This document shows, in pieces, positions 1-8,876 of a stretch of DNA of 64,000 nucleotides (position 1 is the stretch's first letter; each line of letters starts with the position of its first letter). The DNA is from Streptomyces sp. HUAS ZL42 (GTDB taxonomy: Bacteria > Actinomycetota > Actinomycetes > Streptomycetales > Streptomycetaceae): contig NZ_CP160403.1 of assembly GCF_040782645.1 (NCBI RefSeq), forward strand, positions 1,860,001 through 1,924,000. Direction: 5' to 3'. A model generated the notes under the pieces. The model searched no databases and was not told where the DNA came from. It worked only from the letters and a program-made list of their open reading frames with translations. Both the position numbers and the translations under genes were made by a program.

Positions 1-82
1 GCGGAAGAAGAAGAGTGACCCTGCCCGTCGTAGGTTCGGTGGCACCTCGCACATACCGTGGCCGCGTGCCTACGGTGGAGGC

Positions 83-874
83 ATGTCGACCATCCTGATC
101 ACCGGTGCCACCTCCGGTCTCGGCCGGTACGTCGCCTTCGAGCTGGTCCGCTCCGGTCATGTCGTCCTCGCCCACGGCCGCGATCCGGTGCGTACGGAGC
201 AGCTGGTCGAGGAGCTGCGTACCGAGGGTGACGCCGAGGGGTTCGTCGCCGATCTGGCCTCGCTGGCGCAGGTGCGCGAGCTGGGCGCGCATGTCGCCGA
301 CGCACATCCCGACCTCGATGTGCTGGTCAACAACGCGGGCGTGGGCTCCGGTCCGCGCGGGGCGGCCCGCCAGGTGAGCGTCGACGGGCATGAACTGCGG
401 CTGGCGGTGAACTACTTGGCGCCGGTCGCACTCACCCGCGCCCTGCTCCCGGTGCTGCGGGCGAACACGCCCGCGCGGATCGTCAACGTGGGCTCGGCAG
501 GTCAGGAACCCCTCGACCCGGACGATCCCGGGTTCACCCGAGGTTACGACGGTTTCGCGGCGTACTGCCGCAGCAAGTTCGCGCTCGCGACCCATACCTT
601 CACTCTCGCCGAGGAGTTGTCGGGCACCGGCGTCTCGGTGAACGTGCTGCATCCGGCGACCTTCATGGACACGGCGATGGTCCGGGAGGGCGGCGTCACG
701 CCGTGGAGCACCGTCGCCGACGGCGCGCCGGGCGTGCTGGCGCTGGCCACCCGCGACCTGGGCACGGGCGGCTACTTCGACGGGACGCGTCCGGCGCGGG
801 CGCACGAGGAAACGTACGACCCCGAAGCGCGCAAGCGGCTGGCGGCGGTGACCGACCAGCTGCTCGGCGGCTGA
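83..874 (+). CDS. SDR family NAD(P)-dependent oxidoreductase
   Basis: Classical short-chain dehydrogenase of 263 residues, the usual length. The N-terminal Rossmann motif TGATSGLG (residues 7-14), NNAG (83-86), a Ser near 138 and the catalytic pair Tyr161/Lys165 in YCRSK are all present, so the enzyme should be active. The ATG has a good Shine-Dalgarno, GGTGGAGGC, directly upstream. It stands alone and runs into the convergent AAA-type regulator with only 10 bases between stops. The extended loop between the Ser and Tyr motifs resembles retinol-dehydrogenase/WW-oxidoreductase-like SDRs, but the substrate cannot be inferred. No cofactor preference is claimed. Confidence 0.9.
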   Translation: MSTILITGATSGLGRYVAFELVRSGHVVLAHGRDPVRTEQLVEELRTEGDAEGFVADLASLAQVRELGAHVADAHPDLDVLVNNAGVGSGPRGAARQVSVDGHELRLAVNYLAPVALTRALLPVLRANTPARIVNVGSAGQEPLDPDDPGFTRGYDGFAAYCRSKFALATHTFTLAEELSGTGVSVNVLHPATFMDTAMVREGGVTPWSTVADGAPGVLALATRDLGTGGYFDGTRPARAHEETYDPEARKRLAAVTDQLLGG

Positions 875-884
875 CCCGCCGCGG

Positions 885-3566
885 TCAGCGACCCGTCTCC
901 AGCGTCCGCAGCGCCTCCCGCGCCTGCGCCACCAGCCCGTCCGCGCCGCACGAACGCGCCAGGGTCAGGCCCCGGTTGAGCTCGGCCGCCGAGCGGGCCG
1001 CGATGCCGTACTCGACGCGGGCCGCCGCATGTTCGTACTGGCAGGGCGAGGACTCCAGGTAGGTGACCGCCTGGGCCGCGAGCCGCACCGCGCGCTGTCC
1101 GGTCTCCAGGAAAGCGGCGCAGCGCAGGGCCTCGCCGATGGCAGTGTCCGTGCCCAGCCGCTCGGCGTGGCGGCGGACGTCGGCGGCGAGCCGGGCGGCC
1201 CGGGCCGGGTCCTCCGTGGCGAGGGCCCTGGCCAGGTCGACGGCCCAGGGGACGAGCACCGGGTTGTGGTGGCCGCGGGCGGCCGCCGCCTTCTCGGCGG
1301 CCTCCAGCTCGTTGACGGCGTCCTTGGTGCGGCCGACGGCCAGCAACAGCCGGCCGCGCACGGAGCGGGGGTCGGGCAGCACGATGGTGGACGGGTACGG
1401 CGGTGCGAAGCCGTACTGCTCGGCGACCTGCCATGCCTCGTCGACCTGGCCGCGGGCGAGCAGCGTGTCGACCAGGTTGCAGGTCGCGGACCAGTACAGG
1501 GGCAGACCGCGGCCGACGCGCTCGGCGAGGCGCAGCGACTCGCGCAGGGTCTCCTCCGCCTCCCTGAGCCGGCCCCGGCGACGGTGGCCGAGGCCGAGGT
1601 ATGCGTGGGCGATCGCGAGGTGGCCGCCGCTCCAGCCGGCGGACTCGTAGGCGCGCAGGGCTTCGTTGAAGAGGCTGTCGGCGCGGTCGAGGCGGTCGGT
1701 GTAGGTGTACGCGCTGGCCAGCATCATCAGCAGTTCGATGCCCCACTCGGTGTCGGTCCAGCCGAGTCCGGGGGCGAGGCGGCCGTTGACGAGGGAGCGG
1801 TCGCACAGTTCGACGACCTCCTCGGCGTTCTCGCCGTGGGTCATGGCGTCGAAGCCGCGCAGGATGAGCAGGGCGCGCTCGGAGTTGTCCCGCCCGGTGC
1901 ACGTGCGGGCGAGTTCGGCGAGGCTCTCGGAGCGGCCGGGTGAGACGGCCTCGGAGGCGTGGATGCCCTCCCACATGTACTGCACGGCCTGCAGGCGCAG
2001 CCTGGCAGGCCCCGGCGCCTGCCGGGCGGCCTCCGCCTCCACCATGCGGACGGCCTCCTCCAGTTGGTCGTTGTGCAGGAGGGCCTGGGAGAGGCGGTAG
2101 ACGGCGTCGACGCGCTCATCCCCGTCGAGGCCCGGCATGGCGAGCGCGGTCCGCAGGTGGCCGATGGTCGTCGCAGGCGCGGTGAGCAGGGTGGCGCAGC
2201 CGAGTTCGTAGAGCACGCGCGCGTGGACCTCGGGCAGGGGCGGCTCGAGCAGGGCCCGTTCGAGGCAGCGGCGGGCCGCGTCGGGCGCGCCGACGGCGAG
2301 GTGCTCGCGGGCGGCTTCGCGTAACTGCTCGACGAGTTCCTCGTCGTCGTCCGGGTGGACCTGCAGGAGGTGGCGGGAGGCGGCCGCGCCACCGCGGCCG
2401 GAGTCGGCGACGACCTGGGCGGCGATGCCGTGCATGGCGGTGCGCAGGGCGTCCGGGATGGAGTTGTAGACGGCACTCGCGATCAGCGGGTGGACGAACT
2501 CCAGCTCGCCGTCGTCCGCCTGGCCGCTCGCCGGGTCGGGCTCGGTGAGGATGCGGGCGGTGCGCAGGAGCTCGGCGCAGCGGGCGGCGTCGTCGCGGCT
2601 CATGCCGGCGAGCCTGGCCACCTGGTGGACGGAGATCTCGGCTCCGAGGATCGCGGCGGCCCAGGCGAAGCGGGTGGCGTCGATGCCGAGTTCCTCCAGG
2701 CGGGCGACGAGGCCACCGCCGCGGGCCGCGCGGTTCAGGGGGCGCAGTTCGACGGCCGAGGACTCGGCCGGTTCCAGTTCGCTGTCCTGCACCTTGGCGA
2801 GGAGTTCGACGGTCTCGTACGGGTTGCCGCCGGTGACGGCCCAGACCTCGCGGCAGAACGGGGCGTCGGCCTGCTCTCCCAGGGTGCCGCGGGTGAGCCC
2901 GGCGACCGCGTCCGGGGTCAGCGCACTGAGTGTGGTGACGGGGCCGGCCGTGGCGGCGACCGCGTCCAGCAGGCGGGCGCTCTCGCCGCCGGCCTCACCG
3001 GGCCTGCGCGCGACGACGACCAGCACGGACAGGTCGTCGAGGCGCTCGGCGAAGGCGGCGAGCCAGCGCAGCGTCTCCTGGTCCGCCCAGTGCGCGTCGT
3101 CGACGAGCAGGACGAGCGGCCAGTCACGCCTGGCCAGCCTGCGTACGGCGGCGACCAGACCGTCGCACACGCCCTGCGGGTCGGCCTGGCGCTCCCCCGG
3201 GTCCGTGATACCGAGTGCGGGGCCCGCGATGTCGTACCAGTCACCGAGGTACTCGCGGGCCTCCTCGGGCATCAGCGACACCAGGGCGGGCTGGAGCAAC
3301 TGCCGTACGACGTTGAAGGGAACGGACTTGAGCGTCTCGCCGCCGCGCGCGGACCACACCGTGCAGCCGCGTCGTTCGGCCCTGTGGCGGATCTCGGTCA
3401 GCAGGGCGGTCTTGCCGAGGCCGGACTCGCCCCGGAACACCAGCAGGCTGCCCGCGGACGACCGGTCGGCGCACAGGACGTCGATCGCCCTCTCGACGGC
3501 GGCGACTTCCTCGTCGCGCTCCCACAGGGAGGCCGAGGAGGCCGCCATGGGCCGCACCTCCGTCAT
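885..3566 (-). CDS. LAL-like AAA ATPase/TPR protein lacking the LuxR HTH
   Basis: An 893-residue protein with the STAND/LAL architecture: Walker A GESGLGKT at residues 46-53, a Walker B-like stretch LVLLVDDAHWAD near 150-160, and a long helical TPR-like region rich in ALA/E repeats. Family members usually end in a LuxR helix-turn-helix. Here the last residues are AREALRTLETGR and no HTH follows, so DNA binding would need a partner or has been lost. The start is supported by a strong GGGAGGTAG Shine-Dalgarno about 5 bases upstream. The gene is monocistronic and convergent with the SDR. It could be a signalling ATPase or a decayed regulator. The frame is intact throughout, which argues against recent decay. 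Confidence 0.85.
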   Translation of the reverse strand: MTEVRPMAASSASLWERDEEVAAVERAIDVLCADRSSAGSLLVFRGESGLGKTALLTEIRHRAERRGCTVWSARGGETLKSVPFNVVRQLLQPALVSLMPEEAREYLGDWYDIAGPALGITDPGERQADPQGVCDGLVAAVRRLARRDWPLVLLVDDAHWADQETLRWLAAFAERLDDLSVLVVVARRPGEAGGESARLLDAVAATAGPVTTLSALTPDAVAGLTRGTLGEQADAPFCREVWAVTGGNPYETVELLAKVQDSELEPAESSAVELRPLNRAARGGGLVARLEELGIDATRFAWAAAILGAEISVHQVARLAGMSRDDAARCAELLRTARILTEPDPASGQADDGELEFVHPLIASAVYNSIPDALRTAMHGIAAQVVADSGRGGAAASRHLLQVHPDDDEELVEQLREAAREHLAVGAPDAARRCLERALLEPPLPEVHARVLYELGCATLLTAPATTIGHLRTALAMPGLDGDERVDAVYRLSQALLHNDQLEEAVRMVEAEAARQAPGPARLRLQAVQYMWEGIHASEAVSPGRSESLAELARTCTGRDNSERALLILRGFDAMTHGENAEEVVELCDRSLVNGRLAPGLGWTDTEWGIELLMMLASAYTYTDRLDRADSLFNEALRAYESAGWSGGHLAIAHAYLGLGHRRRGRLREAEETLRESLRLAERVGRGLPLYWSATCNLVDTLLARGQVDEAWQVAEQYGFAPPYPSTIVLPDPRSVRGRLLLAVGRTKDAVNELEAAEKAAAARGHHNPVLVPWAVDLARALATEDPARAARLAADVRRHAERLGTDTAIGEALRCAAFLETGQRAVRLAAQAVTYLESSPCQYEHAAARVEYGIAARSAAELNRGLTLARSCGADGLVAQAREALRTLETGR

Positions 3567-4222
3567 CCCGCTACCTCCCCGAGTCGCCCGAATGACGTGC
3601 AGACCTCGAGCGTAGCCCTCCGTGAGCCGAAGCGGAGGGCGGTCCGGGGAGCTGTTGCCGGGACGGGTGAAGGAGGATCACGGGGACGACGCGGGGAGCC
3701 CGCGGTGGGCCTGGAGGAGCGTCAACTTCGATTGCCGGCCGGGGAATTGACGGCAGTCCCAGGCCGGGGTGGGTGACGGAGGAGGTCGGCTGCCGGTGGG
3801 GGCGGGCATGGCGGGGGTGAACTGCGGGCGGGGCCCGTCGGGTGCCCGGAGCGGAAGCGGGGAGGACGAGGAGCAGGCTGGACTCAAGCCCGTTGCCTCT
3901 CCCAGAGCTCACGCCCTGTCAGCCACCGAGCACGCCTGCCTCGGCACGTCCGCCACCACCGACCGCGCGGCCCGAGCACGTTGCGGGCATCCGCACGCGC
4001 CCTGAGAACCTCGCCCCCGACCGAGCGCCCGGGGCACTCGACGGGCTGCCACCGAGGCGCCGACGCGGCACGCCGGAGACCGGGCCTCGCCCGGTGGTGG
4101 CCGGCGGTGGGGGTCGAACCGGCCTCTCCTCCCGCCCACTCGATCCGCCCCTCGGCGGAGCCCACCCCGCTTTCGCGATCCCCTCTCATCCCCTTTTCAC
4201 CGACGCCTCATACGGTGGGGGC
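3567..4222. other. Intergenic region, divergent promoters, no gene seen
   Basis: This 656-base gap separates the divergent AAA/TPR gene and the DUF2510 gene. Open frames cross it on both strands, but they have low-complexity Arg/Pro/Ala translations typical of high-GC shadows and no Shine-Dalgarno. It should contain both promoters. No clear inverted repeat, RNA gene or riboswitch was recognised. Confidence 0.5.
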
Positions 4223-5230
4223 ATGACGCAGGTGACTCCTCCCGGGTGGTACCCCGACCCCGGGCAGACGAATGACGGTCCCGCCACCGAGCGCTGGTGG
4301 GACGGTAGGGCATGGACGGAGCAGACCCGCCCCGCCGGGTCGGCCGATGTATGGGGTCCCCCGGAGCAGGCGCCGACCGGCGGAGCGTTTCCGGCATACC
4401 CGGGGTATCCGGGATACCCGGCACACCCCGGCCATCCTCCGGCCCCCGCCCGGCGGCGGGGGCTGCACATCGGTATCGCCGTCGCCGCGGCGGTGGCGGT
4501 CCTCGCGAGCATCGGTGTCGGCGTGTACGCGCTGACGAAGGACGACGGCGGAGGCAACGACCCGGGCTCCGCGCAGGGCCCGGGGGGCCAGGGCGGCCCC
4601 GGCGGTCAGGACGGCGGCGGACAGGGTGGCCCGTTCGGCGATTCGGGCGGTGGCTCCGGCAGTGAGTCGCCGGAGCCCGGCCGTTCCGAGGCGCCGAAGA
4701 TCGAGAGCGGCTCGGTGACCGACGCGATCAGCGGGATCAGCATTCCCATCCCGGACGGCTGGTACGGCCAGGAGATCACCGCCGGAGCACAGGTCAGCTC
4801 GAACGACACCTACAAGTGCCCCGGCGACACGTCGAAGACCTGCACGAAGGGCGGTGCGTACTCCGTGCCCGCCCAGTTGCTCGGCACCAAGGGCACCACG
4901 GCCGAGGAGATCGCCAAGGCGGACATCGCCGCCAACGCCGAGGAGTCCTACGGCGGCACCACCTACGGCAAGATCACCTCGCACCAGGTGCTGGCCTCCA
5001 AGGCGGTGACCGTGGCCGGGCAGAAGGGCTATCTGGTCCGCTGGAAGGCGATCACGAGCAAGGGTGCGGACGGCTATGTCGAGTCGCTCGTCTTCCCCTC
5101 GCCCGCAAACTCCAAGCGGTTGGTCGTGGTCCGTTTCGGTCTCGACGCCGACCAGAAGGTGTCCGTCATCGACGACATCACCAAGGGAATCAAGGTGTCG
5201 ACGGGCAGCGGCAACGGGCAGAACGTCTGA
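4223..5230 (+). CDS. DUF2510 domain membrane-anchored extracytoplasmic protein
   Basis: A 335-residue protein. Residues 5-35 form a DUF2510 domain (GWYPDP...WWDGRAWTEQ), followed by a Pro/Gly/Tyr-rich stretch (GYPGYPAHPGHP), one transmembrane helix at about 81-104 and a Gly/Gln-rich linker. The C-terminal domain of about 160 residues contains two cysteines (YKCPGDTSKTCTKG) that could form a disulfide. The predicted topology is N-in, C-out. The ATG was chosen because the DUF2510 domain starts immediately and GGTGGGGGC precedes it; the open frame extends upstream without plausible protein. DUF2510 is common in actinobacteria and its role is not established. The gene is convergent with the TetR gene across a hairpin. 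Confidence 0.85.
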   Translation: MTQVTPPGWYPDPGQTNDGPATERWWDGRAWTEQTRPAGSADVWGPPEQAPTGGAFPAYPGYPGYPAHPGHPPAPARRRGLHIGIAVAAAVAVLASIGVGVYALTKDDGGGNDPGSAQGPGGQGGPGGQDGGGQGGPFGDSGGGSGSESPEPGRSEAPKIESGSVTDAISGISIPIPDGWYGQEITAGAQVSSNDTYKCPGDTSKTCTKGGAYSVPAQLLGTKGTTAEEIAKADIAANAEESYGGTTYGKITSHQVLASKAVTVAGQKGYLVRWKAITSKGADGYVESLVFPSPANSKRLVVVRFGLDADQKVSVIDDITKGIKVSTGSGNGQNV

Positions 5231-5252
5231 TCCGAAACCCCGGGACACCGGT

Positions 5253-5299
5253 CGGCCGGATGGGGCGCCTCTCCGCTCAAGAGGAACCCCACCCGGCCG
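5253..5299. terminator. Hairpin between convergent DUF2510 and tetR genes
   Basis: Imperfect long stem: CGGCCGGATGGGG and CCTCT on the left pair with AGAGG and CCCCACCCGGCCG on the right, with internal bulges and a 7-base loop. It lies 22 bases after the DUF2510 stop and can serve both strands. Confidence 0.55.
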
Positions 5300-5381
5300 G
5301 GGGGGTGCGCGCCGCCCCCGTCCCCACGGTGCGGCGCGGGCAGGTCACCGTCCGGTCATCCCACGGACGGCGGCCTGGGTC

Positions 5382-5996
5382 TCAGCCGAGTCCGAGTGCC
5401 GGGAGCACGGCGGCCTCCACGAACCTGACGAGGTAGTCCGGATCGGCGTACTCCCCGTCCAGGACGGGACGGGCCCGCACGACGCCGAACATCTGGCAGG
5501 GGACGTACTCCAGTGCCGGATGGTCTGCGGCGATCTCGCCGCGTTCGACGCCGCGCCGCAGGATCTCCCGCAGCGCGTCGATCTCGGGGTCGATGAGCGC
5601 CTCGCGCAGCGCCTGCGCGAGCTCCACGTCCTGGTGGACCGCGTGCCCGAGTGCCTGCATCAGTTGGGTGTCGGTCTCCGACCACCGGCCCACGGCGCGT
5701 GCGGCCTCGCGCAGGTCCTCCGCGAGCGATCCGGTGTCGATGCCGACGAGGCGCGAGCGGCGGCGGGAGCGCAGGGCGGCCACCACGAACTGGGGCTTGG
5801 TCTTCCACTGCCGGTAGAGAGTGGACTTGCTGCAGCGCGTGCTGGCCGCGACGCCCTCCATGGTGACGGCCTCGTATCCGCACTCGCGGATCTGCTCGAT
5901 GACGGCGTCGAAGAACTCCTGCTCACGCTCGGCCGTGATCTTGGAGCGGCGCGAGGCGGTGGCCGTCTCCGGCCCGTCCGCGGCCTGCGACGTCAT
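5382..5996 (-). CDS. TetR family transcriptional regulator
   Basis: A 204-residue TetR regulator. The N-terminal helix-turn-helix lies at about residues 20-65 (ITAEREQEFFDAVIEQI...CSKSTLYRQWKTK), with the typical STLYRQW recognition helix. The C-terminal ligand domain resembles TetR_C-type efflux regulators. It is divergent from the PAP2 phosphatase gene, and the 221-base gap between them carries a large perfect inverted repeat, the expected layout for a local repressor. The likely target is the PAP2/DMT gene pair. The ligand is unknown. Confidence 0.88.
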   Translation of the reverse strand: MTSQAADGPETATASRRSKITAEREQEFFDAVIEQIRECGYEAVTMEGVAASTRCSKSTLYRQWKTKPQFVVAALRSRRRSRLVGIDTGSLAEDLREAARAVGRWSETDTQLMQALGHAVHQDVELAQALREALIDPEIDALREILRRGVERGEIAADHPALEYVPCQMFGVVRARPVLDGEYADPDYLVRFVEAAVLPALGLG

Positions 5997-6067
5997 CTGC
6001 TCTTCTCCCTCACTTCGATCACTTCGACGGTCGTTTATTCCCCAGGTCCAGTGTGTCGTACGTCAAT

Positions 6068-6117
6068 CGATACGCCAGTGTACCGGAACGCCGACGTATC
6101 GATACACTGGCGTATCG
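6068..6117. promoter_or_regulatory. Putative TetR operator, 15-bp inverted repeat
   Basis: CGATACGCCAGTGTA (6068-6082) is exactly repeated in inverted orientation at 6103-6117. The perfect palindrome GTATCGATAC (6096-6105) sits between them. The repeat lies in the divergent promoter region between tetR (start 5996) and the PAP2 gene (start 6218), so it probably binds the local TetR, possibly as two dimers. The binding assignment is inference. Confidence 0.65.
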
Positions 6118-6217
6118 GAACGCTTTCGTTTCGGCACGGACGCGTACCGATGAGTTCGGGGTGCCGCCCGGGTCTCATCACGTACCACCACGCAAGAGGT
6201 CAGCGAAGGGGCCGGGG

Positions 6218-7045
6218 ATGTATGGGCGCACAGTGTCTGCGGAAGTGGAGTCGGAAGCCGTAGGGCGGCCGCCGCTCGTCCGCGAGTTCCTGCTTGTCGC
6301 AGGGCTCTTCCTCGTCTACAAGCTCGGCCGGCAACTGGCGACGGGCCACACCGGCGAGGCCTTCCACAACGCGCACCGTGTGTGGGACTTCGAACGCGCG
6401 GTCCGGCTGCCCGGCGAGGGCGCGGTGCAGTCGGTGCTGCTGCACGGCGACACCCTCGCGCACATCGCGAACACCTACTACGCGACCGTCCACTTCCCGG
6501 CCACCGTGGCCTTCCTGGTCTGGCTGTACCTGCGGCGCCCGGCCCACTACGTCTGGGCCCGCCGGGTCCTCGCCGCGGTCACCGCCGCCGCCCTGGTGGT
6601 GCACCTCGTCTTCCCACTCGCCCCGCCTCGGATGCTCGCGGCGACGGGGCTGGTCGACACCGCTCGTCTGTACGGACCCTCGGTGTACGGCCCGCCGCAG
6701 AGCGACCACGTGTCGAACCAGTTCGCGGCGATGCCGTCGCTGCACTTCGGCTGGGCGCTGATGGTGGCGATCGGCCTGATCGTGGCGACCCGGTCGAGGT
6801 GGCGGTGGCTGTGGCTACTGCATCCGCTGCTGACAATGCTGGTGATCGTGGGCACGGCGAACCACTACTGGCTCGACGCGATCGTGGCGACGGCCCTGCT
6901 CGGCCTCGCTCTCGCGGTGATCCACGCACCGAGGCGCACGGTGACGACGGCGGGACGCGGCACGCAGAAGCTCGTACCGGCGAGGCAGAAGGCGCTCGAC
7001 GAGCAGGCCCTCGACGAGCAGGCACTCGTGGGAGCGGGCCGATGA
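6218..7045 (+). CDS. PAP2 superfamily / inositolphosphotransferase-like membrane phosphatase
   Basis: A 275-residue integral membrane protein with about five to six helices. The PAP2-type catalytic signatures are PSLHFGW (residues in AAMPSLHFGWAL) and NHYWLDAI, which supply the two catalytic histidines and the aspartate. This subgroup resembles Aur1/inositol phosphorylceramide-synthase-like PAP2 proteins. The ATG at this position has GAAGGGGCCGGGG upstream; the in-frame extension to 6053 runs through the operator region and is unlikely to be translated. It overlaps the next gene by 4 bases (ATGA). Likely role: lipid phosphate or phospholipid head-group turnover. Exact substrate unknown. Confidence 0.82.
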   Translation: MYGRTVSAEVESEAVGRPPLVREFLLVAGLFLVYKLGRQLATGHTGEAFHNAHRVWDFERAVRLPGEGAVQSVLLHGDTLAHIANTYYATVHFPATVAFLVWLYLRRPAHYVWARRVLAAVTAAALVVHLVFPLAPPRMLAATGLVDTARLYGPSVYGPPQSDHVSNQFAAMPSLHFGWALMVAIGLIVATRSRWRWLWLLHPLLTMLVIVGTANHYWLDAIVATALLGLALAVIHAPRRTVTTAGRGTQKLVPARQKALDEQALDEQALVGAGR

Positions 7046-7983
7046 GCGCCGTCCTCGTCGCCGTCGTCCTGTCGCTGTTCTCCGCGGTCGCCTACGCGGC
7101 GGCGGCCGTCGCCCAGGAACGGCTGGCCTCACGGTCCTCCGGCACCGGAACCCTGCGGCTGCTGGGCAGCGTCGCGTGGTGGGGGTCGGTGACGCTCAAC
7201 GCGTCGGCCGCGCTGCTGCACGTCGTGGCCCTCAACTACGGTCCGCTCACCGTCGTACAGCCGCTCGGCGCGCTCACCCTGGTCGCGGCGGTGCCCATGG
7301 GCGCGCGGGTCGCGGGCCGGCGGGTCACGGCGGCCGAGTGGCGGGGCACCGCGTACACGCTGGCCGGTCTCGCCGCGATTCTCGTCACGGCGTCCGGGTC
7401 CGCGCCCGACGAGGTGCTGAGCGTGCCCGAGGCACTGGCGGTGGCCGGTGTCACGGCGGCGCTCATCGGTCTGCTGGCACGGCCCGGAACCCGGCCGGGG
7501 CTGCGGCACGCGACGGCGTCCGGGTCCGCCTCCGGTGTCGCGTCGGCGCTCACCCAGACGGTGACGGTGGCCGCGACCGATCGCTCGGGCCCGTTGCTCA
7601 GCTGGCAGGTGGTGGGGGTGGCGCTGCTGGTGGCGGCCTTCGCGGCGGGCGGACTGCTGCTGTCGCAGACCGCCTACCGGGGCGGGCTCGGCGCGCCGCT
7701 CGCGGTGGTGACGCTGGCGAACCCGCTCGCCGCCGCGGTGATCGGCCTCACGCTGCTGGGCGAGGGGCTGCAGGGCGGGGCGGCGGGCGTGCTCCTCGCG
7801 CTGGCGGGGGCGGGGCTGGCGTCGTGGGGAGTGGTGCTGCTGTCCCGGGCCACGCCCGATCCGGCGCCGCACGAGGAACACCCGGTGGCCGCCGTCCTGG
7901 CCCTGGAGCCCGGATCGGCCTCGGTCGAACCGGCGTTGCTGCCCCGGCCGGCGTCCGAACCGGGGCATCTCACTCCACTGTGA
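7042..7983 (+). CDS. DMT/EamA-like multispanning membrane protein
   Basis: A 313-residue hydrophobic protein with about nine to ten predicted helices. Its pattern, including NYGPLTVVQPLGALTLVAAVPMGAR and a second-half repeat ANPLAAAVIGLTLLGEGL, is typical of the drug/metabolite transporter fold (DMT/magnesium transporter NIPA-like or EamA). Translation is coupled to the PAP2 gene by an ATGA overlap, so the two proteins are co-regulated, probably by the divergent TetR. The C-terminal ~45 residues are Pro/Glu-rich and cytoplasmic. Substrate and direction of transport cannot be read. Confidence 0.8.
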   Translation: MSAVLVAVVLSLFSAVAYAAAAVAQERLASRSSGTGTLRLLGSVAWWGSVTLNASAALLHVVALNYGPLTVVQPLGALTLVAAVPMGARVAGRRVTAAEWRGTAYTLAGLAAILVTASGSAPDEVLSVPEALAVAGVTAALIGLLARPGTRPGLRHATASGSASGVASALTQTVTVAATDRSGPLLSWQVVGVALLVAAFAAGGLLLSQTAYRGGLGAPLAVVTLANPLAAAVIGLTLLGEGLQGGAAGVLLALAGAGLASWGVVLLSRATPDPAPHEEHPVAAVLALEPGSASVEPALLPRPASEPGHLTPL

Positions 7984-7989
7984 CGGGCG

Positions 7990-8811
7990 TCAGCCGATCC
8001 CGCGCGCGTCCTGCTTGAGCGCCGTGTCGACGGTGAGGGCCGTCGCGACGACCAGGCTCAGCAGCGGCTCGGGCAACTGGTAGTGGATCTGCAGGACATA
8101 GTTGTCCGCGGTCGTGAACATCGTCTTGGCGAGGCCCTCCCAGGTCTTGGTGATCCGGGCGACCTCGTTCTCCGCGTGGTCGACGATCGCGAAGTTCCAC
8201 GCACGCCAGTTCTCGGCCTTGATGGCGCCGATCTGCCGGCCGCCCGCGTTGATCGAGAAATTGATCTTCCCGAAGACGTTCTGCTGGACGATCTCGCCGA
8301 CCGGCTGTCCGTCCGGACGCTCCACGATCACACGGGACTTGAATATCTTCGCCGGCCGGGTGAGCAGCAACACCGGCTGACCGTGGGCGTCGCGGATCTC
8401 CAGCTTGTGCGTCATGTACTGGTCGATGCTGGCGACGAAGCGCAGGATCTTCTTCAGCGCGCTCTGCCCGACCTGGACGACCGAGCCGATCTGGTTGCCG
8501 TTCTGATCCATGACCTTGTACTCGTTGGTCAGCTCGATCAGCTTGGCCTTCTGGTTCACCACCAGGACCGGCTCACTGAACAGCGTGCCCCCGCCGGGGC
8601 CGCTCGGGGCGACCCCGGCCTGCTGCTGCACCTGCCGCTGGACGCGCGGGTCCGGGCCCGCGGCCTGCTGCGGTACCTGCTGGGCAGCCTGGGCCTGCTG
8701 CTCCGGGCTGGTGTGCTGGGTCCACTGGGCGCCGTCCCAGTAGCGCAGGGTCTGGGGCGCACCGTGCGGATCCGGGTACCAACCTGCAGGTGTGTTCGAA
8801 TGCGTGGTCAC
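7990..8811 (-). CDS. DUF2510 plus phospholipid scramblase-related (LURP-one-like) protein
   Basis: A 273-residue protein. Residues 8-34 are a DUF2510 domain (AGWYPDPHGAPQTLRYWDGAQWTQH), then a Gln/Ala-rich linker (35-70). The C-terminal domain (~75-265) matches the scramblase/LURP-one beta-barrel family, for example EPVLVVNQKAKLIELTNEYKV, VGQSALKKILRF and the closing hydrophobic helix PLLSLVVATALTVDTAL. No enzyme function is established for bacterial members. It lies 65 bases downstream of the phospholipase C gene on the same strand, so the two membrane-lipid genes may form an operon. Confidence 0.85.
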   Translation of the reverse strand: MTTHSNTPAGWYPDPHGAPQTLRYWDGAQWTQHTSPEQQAQAAQQVPQQAAGPDPRVQRQVQQQAGVAPSGPGGGTLFSEPVLVVNQKAKLIELTNEYKVMDQNGNQIGSVVQVGQSALKKILRFVASIDQYMTHKLEIRDAHGQPVLLLTRPAKIFKSRVIVERPDGQPVGEIVQQNVFGKINFSINAGGRQIGAIKAENWRAWNFAIVDHAENEVARITKTWEGLAKTMFTTADNYVLQIHYQLPEPLLSLVVATALTVDTALKQDARGIG

Positions 8812-8876
8812 CGGGGCACACTACCCCGAGCCCACCGGGAGCCGACCAGTCCCTCGATACGGCGGACTTCAGGCTC

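Noticed and set aside
2355..3776. Long plus-strand open frame opposite the AAA/TPR gene
   Set aside because: Antisense shadow of a high-GC gene; low-complexity Gly/Ala/Arg translation and no ribosome site, while the minus-strand frame has Walker motifs.
4085..4140. tRNA-like TTCGACC sequence with following CCACCA on the minus strand
   Set aside because: The bases flanking the putative T-loop do not form a 5-bp stem and no acceptor or anticodon arms could be folded.
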